A stretch of DNA of 64,000 bases from contig NZ_LMJJ01000008.1 of NCBI RefSeq assembly GCF_001429285.1, positions 76,770 to 140,769 of the forward strand, given 5' to 3'. How positions within the stretch are numbered: position 1 is the stretch's first letter; each line of letters begins with the position of its first letter. Under the pieces are notes generated by a model. The model saw only the letters and a list, made by a program, of their open reading frames with translations. It had not been told where the DNA came from and made no database searches. Made by a program: the position numbers and the translations under genes. Positions 61,701 through 64,000 of the stretch are shown piece after piece. Source of the stretch: Ensifer sp. Root278. Lineage in GTDB: Bacteria > Pseudomonadota > Alphaproteobacteria > Rhizobiales > Rhizobiaceae.

Positions 61701-64000
61701 GCCGGACAGCGGCCTTCCTGAAGAGCTGAGCCGCGGCGTTTTCGGAACCGGCAACACGCCGATCGCTTCCACCTACGACTTCCGTGGCATCGATCCGGCT
61801 ACCGGCAATCGGACTCTGCCCGGCCTCCAGGCCGGAGCGGTCACCAGCGGTGGCGATATCATCGTCGCTGCAGCAAATCCCGATCCCGGCGCAACGACGA
61901 TCAATGTCCTCGGAATCACCGAAATCACCGGAAACGGCGATATCGATGTGGTGACCAACGGCTATATCGCCTTGAGCGAAAAGACCGGCGACATGCGCGT
62001 CGAGCGGATCAAGTCGACCGCGTCGGACGTGCTGCTCTATTCGCCGCGGCGCATCATCGATGCGCGGGGCCTCACGGAAGGCGATGTCGAAGCCGATGTC
62101 GCCGGCCGCAACATCACCATGGCCGCCGGTGTCGGTCTCTTTAACCCGAACCATGCACAGGTCGCTGCGCAGGTTCTCAACCCGACGCTGCTCGACATCA
62201 ACTCGCCGCTCGGCGGCATCGGGCTGCCGACCGATTTCCTCGAGATCAACGTCGACATCCGCAACGGGGTCGGCGGCCTGGGCGTGCTGAGGGCATTCGA
62301 CACGACCGCCGACAGCACACTCGGCATCTTCCTCGATGAAGTCGTCGGCGATCTGCTCGTCCACACGGTCCATACGACGCGTGACATCTCGCTGCGCACC
62401 GTCTCTGGCTCGATCCTCGATGCGCGCAACAACGGCGCCGGCGATGATTTCGCCGACCTGCTTGGCCAGAGCATCGATCTCGACGCCAATGGCGGCGGCT
62501 CCATCGGTGCCTTCAACAATGACCTCGAGATCGATTCCTCACGCGGCTCGTCGAACGACGACGTCGCGCTGGAAGCCGACAACAACATCTATCTGGCGGA
62601 AGCACCCGTTAATCCCGGCGAGAGCGCCGGCAACCTCAGGCTCGTGCTCGCCCATACTTATGACGGCGACATTCGCATCACCGTTCGCGAGACGGGGGTC
62701 CAGGGTGAAAACCTCGATCTACTGCACAGCGGCAGCGCGCGCTTCTCCGAGGACGGCGCCACCTTCCCGACCTTCCAGGCGGATGCCGAGCGTCTCATCC
62801 CGCATGGCCAGATCTTCGCCGAGAAGGGCAATGTGCAATTGCGCGTCGGCGACAACGTCACACTCGACTCGAACAGCGAGATCCTGGCGGCGAAGCGGAT
62901 CGACATCTATGGCGACGTCACCGCCTTCGACGAGGCCATCACTCTGCTCGCCAATGCCGATATCGGCTTCGGCTCGGTCATGCTGCTGCGTGGGCGCATC
63001 ATCGCCAACGCCGCGGTGACCCCCGGCAACAAGACCAACGGGACGCCGGTCGGGACAGCCGCGCCGAAGACGACGGCACCGCACCCCACGAATCTGACCT
63101 GGATCTTCGGCAACACCGATGTCGATACCATCCAGTTCGGCGATCCCTCGGGCGCCGGCGGCACCAACAGCCAGGGCAGCCCCGGCTATATCTTCCTCGG
63201 CTCGAAGACGCGGGCCTATGGCAGCCAGAACCTCGACCCGACCAACGCCGACGGCGAAGATCGCTTCACGGTCTACTACCTGCAGGATACAGCGACGCAG
63301 ACATCACCAAACATGACGACGGCAGCCGAACATACGCTGACGCTCGACGGTGTCTCCGGCAGCGACCTCTACGAGGTCTACACGCTCGGCTCGAACAATC
63401 CGGGCCTCGGTAGTGCCGGTACGGACTTCAACCGCAACTACGTCATCAACGTGCTCGATACCGGGCGCTCCAACGACGGCGTCGATGCGCTGAACGTCTA
63501 CGGCTACAACTCGGCATTCAACGGCAAGGACGGCGACGGCAACAAGCCGATCGACGACATCTTCCTGCTGCGCGGTGCGAACTATCTGCCGCATGAAACG
63601 GCCGATCGCCCGGCCTATGTCGCGATGGTCTATGGCCAGCCGACCACCTATGCGGACACGATCGAAGACAACGAACCGTCGAACGAGAGCGCACGCATCA
63701 ACTACGACACGGCCCTCAATGGTCGCGTCACCGTCGAAGGCCTCGGCGGTAACGACAACTTCTATTCCGATGATACGACGGCGATCGTGTCGCTTCAGGG
63801 CGGAGCGGGGGACGACTCCTTCCAGATCGGGCAGATCTTCGGCAACAAGCGCACCGACGATCCGGAAAACGGCGTCACGCCGTTCTTCGGCGGCGGCCTG
63901 CTCGCCCAGGACGTCTTCCCGGACATGGTTGCTACGACACGCGGCTGGCTGAGCCCCGGCATCAGCGCGCCGCTGGTCGCGCAGGGCGGAACCGGCAACG
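46780..64000 (+). CDS. Giant LEPR-motif repeat surface protein (partial; runs off the right edge)
   Basis: One open frame covers at least 5740 codons with no stop in the window. The N-terminus is basic and lacks a classical signal peptide; at residues 59-73 it has LALETLEPRYLLSAD, the LEPR-XLL motif that marks giant repeat proteins of bacteria. The rest is Gly/Ala/Thr/Ser/Asp-rich beta repeats, such as GTGVGVAVAINV and NTAVGGAIAVAYVDN, with extensive TTAEAG-type strands. These suggest filamentous beta-solenoid adhesin structure. Units of about 385-394 codons are visible at 49834-52580. A different section (58000-59200) has HGLVTGDTVEYDAG and VNNHGF-type repeats. It is probably secreted and cell-attached. 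Upstream ribosome binding site GGGAGGG. Confidence 0.88.
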   Translation, partial: MPLSSMLDSKNSRHLRRKSAAQDGPPPQETAMIERLFRWFGGRKARSFTPRSETSHLPGLALETLEPRYLLSADIMPFAVDMVGDGGADYSLRYDNLIQAVQVYDNRSSLLVAQRNAAEIDYIRVTGTAANDTLTIDFGTDFLQALDIDFQGGDGDDRLSLTGGVFDLVEFAVDGAGSGVFTAADGEISHRIGIGGVSTVTDATTAQERIFADMTGEGQTLRLSDAGTPGDGFSTLDSINGGALVSYTFASPNLKLTIDTGAGDDTFVHNGFDNAVSGKVLLSGGAGSDAVIGPPEDTDWNITGLNSGNVSGVSFVEVENLKGSADNEDTFFVSAGGGLTGVMDGGAGGFDSLVLDGGFFHSVTYVATGPASGTITRDGQVLRYDGLEPITDNTVVADRIIATSDFDDEARLKDNGDGTLTLESLSLIPTFEKVTFAKPTNSLTIKLGADLGIPLLSKDVLTVTGVNLGAASFTVFGENAADTAGDDGKDEVFIEGTNTFGALAVHVEKITVSGNVSATTVTLVALAEDDGKITGGAYFATPEAIIDLSGATITASGAVQISATADATVSASTAEVGPLEGVIVTVLPEARIRFDNSTLTAASLTAGSSVSVSLTAADEGDASENDTTKDAAVSVTVVLSDSITEVLGGSAFNISGSVSLTADTQLALTTTADGGSGSKGASVAVSEVNATTRAYMAGNSSLNANGGNLPDSVAFSATLTSNVSTTAISSAGGSNQGDGTSESEKRLADPNQDSNTSDKAATSGGDITFAGAVTVSDYRTTTEAYLDSSTLVSASTLALTATSTESVTAAADGSATGSAGTGVGVAVALGIADVTTRAYVAGTSDLTASAVNLNATLNAGDSFVVTAEAGAGGAETNVAGALAINIIMTDVEAVIEAGATVDLNGADLSLTASSTTHAETAATPNGDDLGEAGETGIGGSVALVVIDNNSIAELENGATVTAADDVTLSATGSHESETTAEAGGTGGSTGIGGAVAIDVIDNTTRASLGTDDVELDITGDFLATATHHGLSTTTADGTAIGSTAVGAAIALAFVDNRAISTTNRNLRADGSVSLSALGDGSSKADAKASAKGADKNDESADGNTKADQQKQKQVDFANSKSGDADNTSQTANTGGGSGGDVGVAAALAINVSDSEALASIAIGRNVTAGDGAGTGGVSLQAKNNMDASAIADGSATLESETSGTAVGAAVAINVADMSNRAIIGNGAVVNADGGVILSATMKNVGGDQKNVFEAHSTSGASGGDTGVAGSFALNVSDATAESAIRPFASVTLSSDDASLTVSNTSESSAVAEADAESASTGVGASFAINAADNTASAKVENSVVLTGLDDLTLSATGSHKTTTTAESGATAEDGTGVGGAIAITVADNVTEAKLGTGGLIDLDGAFAATATHHGDSTTSALGDAIAGNTAVGAAIALAFVDDSATASTARNITADGNVSFSAHGDGASKAEATASAAGADKDKESDSGNTTADDQKNKQKQLANEKSGKTNTGDKSATSQGGTGGGQVSVAAALALNVSSSLAVASIGDGVTIIAGQGAGTGALQLQSSNNMNASATGDGKATTTSSGTGVGVAVAINVATMRNEASVGAGAHITADGLTASATMKTVGGNAEHNFGAKSTSGASGGETGVAGSFALSVATTNTLGTIGLDHGGGGTTSVTLTGGNVSLQATNTTKSTTEATAHGAGSGSGSTGVGASIALGISLNTTFAGIENGETISGNTGNFQALATSNDTVTTTAKAGAAGNTAVGGAIAVAYVDNDTDAHIGSGAGGAITLTGNLAAQASHASTIHTLGDGEAAGSNVGVGVSLALNIAEVTNDAFVGRNFSGANNVSVTATSTFDTKAESKASAKGNDTSKANSDQESSNQTNMAQNQSGGSKAPTQSGSSSLGTADSKSTNETGKSTQGGTSVAATIAVNFLDADNTATIASNVVIGSSGAMEIAATMTTDARALGTATATNTSANTGVAAAVGLNIALLDNTAQVNSGADLTAGSIKVRAITADGERNTFQARALAGAVSKNTAVGGSVAINYLDVNSSAIIGNNADLDANAGGIAINAVSVNEMQSIAGGAALSLNGGTGVGVAVSINIVNDLNTKADVGTGVDAEASGAIGVTAHAELLPITESIPVIGNLAVTSFAAGVAASNGTAVGGSSSVNVVFMETHAFINDGSDFDGNGGVTVEATDILTMVSGAGGIGLSGGSNAGVGIGLDVNVIIRNSSAWVGGTADLGAIAGNILVNADSFDTITSIAATFGLSLSGSGVAASVGVVVLDSSTEAYVETGTALDKSELHAGGNVSLKATGDAKIFALAGGIAFGQGAGIGIGGTVFVHIDDVKAEIRGHADVETGGPVGLDVSAISTEDVTTIAAAGGVSTSSAAVAGSVAVTVLTETTIARIGSNTAVTAQSGANDPGVAAYAYGETDLLTVAGSLAASGGSAAVGAGVNIATLIKTTQASIDSGMDMDADGNIKVEATSNEDVGSFSVAAGGASSAAITVSADVFIFDVKTRAFIGDDPIDGIGNAGLTDVRALGSVLVQAVDETELDLIVGGVAVGGSAGVGVAAGVAVVTKTTESFIGEDARVTGEGQHSVAARTGRFDISFAGSQSMGDGYDPQTDGQVSKDSLEAGVPIKQGGGGLGQFNDLDQDESDDGTPTDPGLTQQRTATAAVDGGFRGVAVSASTKDDIETAAISVGGGGSVGVAVGAAVNVLNTTTTALIGEGARINQDMSGGGNGAQSVLVAAASDFSHLGVGAGAAFGGSGAAAPAVDVSVITTKTKATIGDDTLVDANNDVAVIATAKEKVLVVSAGLAVSGAVSLAGGVSVVSLDADTFARIGDSTVEAGGDVAVMAKDDSQFTIVSGAVAIGLAGGGAAGSVGVVNVTKDTEATIGENATIDARANGAGISNVLDGQITTSGGDPTGFSTLSGEAHGVIVQAQSSEIVTHIAVAGAGGLYVGIAGAVSVTIIDSDTLAAIGAGAAINQGFADYQLHPGNVGLGQGVYVNAANDVRITSFAGSAAVGFVGIGGGIDFGSIKNDTTASIGANADILARNDVAVSADSIQALKGFAFSGVGGVVGLGASVSVWSIGQDFKDDYANEKEGTSGDATTGGGDNAAADAGEKTDGGVGELTGQMTGFSGDGNSRTADSRVRDNMQGASDRLNDPSFFSGADLDAALIPTNEEHGTTATIETGADVEAGHDILVVSRQNMKVDLLIGNAAAGLVGAGAAVTVLNVSGQVKAKAGGNLSAGNQIKVEAELDEEVDVTTVAFQGGFVGLGASVIVINDTSRVQARLLDGTVVENAALLSVNASNTQDFDVTTTGIQVGAVAAGASYVDLNIGDTDDSTIESLATIGAGSQIGQTDTVGAITVHADSTVDAKAETFALAGGALGLSFNFALIDVETNIEASILGGANIDATGTVTLEALSSHNAKGDVFALTIGLGAVGTSFVTVNVVPTTSALIGGNSTITAGGIVMLASHNFVGETATDRGAKAFAEASGGGLFSGQGAVPTAKANAIVNATIGAGGSLTITNDIDIKSRLRNYAVANTEANSFGAAAVGATDAEATANGQSNAAMNANIVSVRDIGVDALAINGALAVAEATGGGVLGALTLNSATATASPSSVAATIGNNTSVQSARHIRLKALANTEGDSKVVGVTIGGIFGAGDSDATTNVSPTVSSTIGTGSVINATGTVSVEAIAAPIPGTQPDYAVVDADGVANTITVNNHGLVTGDTVEYDAGSGGAVIPGLNWPDPQDPAVNRQYNVINVIDGGNVDPNKLYFGSTFNAASIDSETEIITFQGAHNFISGDAVRYYAGPDETVNSFGLTEGNLYYVLVIDESHIKLVNTHDKAVNPQNYFKNFQPDDIAGNQITISGHGFTNGMAVTYDAPDAKTFVSRQVDVHPTALNPDGSPIDDGTQNNIRFFDDNGNALNHGFSEGEHVVYNVETETGAPGTPIGGLSDGQTYRVHVVNSTTIQLKRNDVVTEQVQFVRNGAGDRIIRTDGENWADFGFGTGTLFISGAGANSGTYTVTGVSGSTLILSVVNSVTETTLTKTFDQSIITLTPNKAKTADDIHSLINAKNLPIGGLEDGKTYYVRGVSGPGDDTFELWDAPSGGTQMTLTPTGLSGPYANHRIGALAVDISSDSTSEQQLRIDINDAVTSVAGGQFLFGPGEVSLSEIAPQSGDGVSSAYSKGSGGGFVGVNGNDANITSNPNVTATISATLVTTSGDVSIATSATTNTTAHAVNGTGGFVAVGDADANSYQDINSVASVGDGTRIVAGKNVTVASSTNANTGASSHASAGGAVGLASPTTVVWIEYNSAATIGADAIVVAGELARLTAYSEAGVSAKSTGSGVGFGGDGDAVTHVYIGVADPNPDPDQADTIATLGDRAVLSAKRAVASAKVGRFDVFAGSDGRGAGFYGEGQAESTITARPKAEVHINADAELTGWEGVDLVTRYDNVKTHAKSYARATGLFGFVDSDAHNDTDVASKIFGAAGALVTAGPRDNADGVLGHPDYPQEPAASSEHLALYASTVNGSISQTDDADHSKRSLAAGGSDGSSPDDRPQQIDFNSDVLILSGRSPELVVKQLVIGADGQIDVAVEVTVNDGASGGGSSEGEGDTIQSADIVVNDIVNPGPGDVVFDSDTMVGSGGTWTFRDTLQRVTIRNESDKDIIINNIDVVTDEQPLAWLNPSKTVTLTFNIEREVAPTLIEITDTGGRSDIYINGTIENPIGTTSIVNTDGSVFATHDRGVLGSDGRESLIRTHILNIRADENVGTTGNRVNIDIVDSAGLPQLVSFDTGRVSGLTEQIFLGHESRFYTGQLVRYDAVSTAIGGLVDGGYYYVIASSDGLSVKLASTLANSLAGVAINLSPSGPLTNQHSLIAAETFTVDAVQNINLDLKALLREDLGGGYYIVEIDRISAGDSANVLLQASLEQSGAGASGGVLVKAPSQAAGITHYNFFRPDSGLPEELSRGVFGTGNTPIASTYDFRGIDPATGNRTLPGLQAGAVTSGGDIIVAAANPDPGATTINVLGITEITGNGDIDVVTNGYIALSEKTGDMRVERIKSTASDVLLYSPRRIIDARGLTEGDVEADVAGRNITMAAGVGLFNPNHAQVAAQVLNPTLLDINSPLGGIGLPTDFLEINVDIRNGVGGLGVLRAFDTTADSTLGIFLDEVVGDLLVHTVHTTRDISLRTVSGSILDARNNGAGDDFADLLGQSIDLDANGGGSIGAFNNDLEIDSSRGSSNDDVALEADNNIYLAEAPVNPGESAGNLRLVLAHTYDGDIRITVRETGVQGENLDLLHSGSARFSEDGATFPTFQADAERLIPHGQIFAEKGNVQLRVGDNVTLDSNSEILAAKRIDIYGDVTAFDEAITLLANADIGFGSVMLLRGRIIANAAVTPGNKTNGTPVGTAAPKTTAPHPTNLTWIFGNTDVDTIQFGDPSGAGGTNSQGSPGYIFLGSKTRAYGSQNLDPTNADGEDRFTVYYLQDTATQTSPNMTTAAEHTLTLDGVSGSDLYEVYTLGSNNPGLGSAGTDFNRNYVINVLDTGRSNDGVDALNVYGYNSAFNGKDGDGNKPIDDIFLLRGANYLPHETADRPAYVAMVYGQPTTYADTIEDNEPSNESARINYDTALNGRVTVEGLGGNDNFYSDDTTAIVSLQGGAGDDSFQIGQIFGNKRTDDPENGVTPFFGGGLLAQDVFPDMVATTRGWLSPGISAPLVAQGGTGN
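49834..52580 (+). repeat. Three long tandem protein repeats inside the giant gene
   Basis: Units start at 49834, 50989 and 52171, so periods are 1155 and 1182 bases. Each begins with GxFxATATHHG-like sequence (third unit SHASTIHT), then a GxxAVGAAIALAFVD block, then a charged linker rich in Lys, Asp, Gln and Ser (for example QQKQKQVDFANSKSG near 50100), then a block such as VKNVGG or MKTVGG before STSGASGG. The first two units are clearly alike; the third is more diverged and its later part departs from the other two. Confidence 0.7.

Overview
The window reads as GC-rich alphaproteobacterial DNA, most likely from a Rhizobiaceae chromosome or megaplasmid of the Sinorhizobium/Ensifer type. This rests on a RopA-like porin start at the left edge, a rhizobial-type palindromic intergenic repeat, a BacA/BclA-like ABC protein, many solute-binding-protein ABC transporters and many LysR/GntR/MocR regulators. 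No rRNA, tRNA, CRISPR array, insertion sequence or replication origin was recognised.

Layout. 1-6.5 kb: partial porin (minus strand), an orphan promoter plus terminator that may mark a small RNA, an MliC-like periplasmic protein, DUF983, a MocR-type regulator with candidate operators, a LysE-family exporter with a divergent LysR gene, and a secreted pentapeptide-repeat protein. 6.6-9.1 kb: a hipBA toxin-antitoxin operon with three evenly spaced palindromic operators, an uncatalogued reading-frame remnant, and a nucleoside 2-deoxyribosyltransferase. 9.3-20.4 kb: a catabolic cluster. It holds an acyl-CoA thioesterase, a LysR regulator and a polar amino-acid ABC transporter. These are followed without real gaps by a dimethylformamidase-like hydrolase, a class III aminotransferase, a BKACE beta-keto acid cleavage enzyme, a GNAT acetyltransferase and an acetylpolyamine-amidohydrolase-like deacetylase, with a second LysR gene at the end. 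Together they suggest uptake and stepwise breakdown of an N-acyl amine or beta-amino compound.

20.5-29.8 kb: a type I secretion locus. The substrate is a 1979-residue RTX protein carrying a calcineurin-like phosphoesterase, followed by its PrtD-like ABC exporter and HlyD-like adaptor. Two PHO-box-like sites, one facing each way, lie between this gene and the divergent LysR gene, so the enzyme may be made under phosphate starvation. 30.1-42 kb: a Dpp/Opp-type ABC transporter operon that encloses two amidohydrolases, then YceH. Next come a divergent hydantoin/allantoin-racemase-like gene and GntR regulator pair, and an (S)-ureidoglycine aminohydrolase-like bicupin. A near-perfect palindrome before the GntR gene shares its half site with the promoter region of the transporter operon, which suggests one regulon for a cyclic amide or ureide.

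42-46.2 kb: a BclA/YddA-like ABC protein with a degenerate nucleotide-binding domain, a methyltransferase and an S41 peptidase. 46.8-64 kb: one open frame that leaves the right edge, already more than 5740 codons. It is a LEPR-motif giant surface protein built from Gly/Ala/Thr/Asp-rich beta repeats. It is the largest object in the window and is easily missed because its stop codon is not present.
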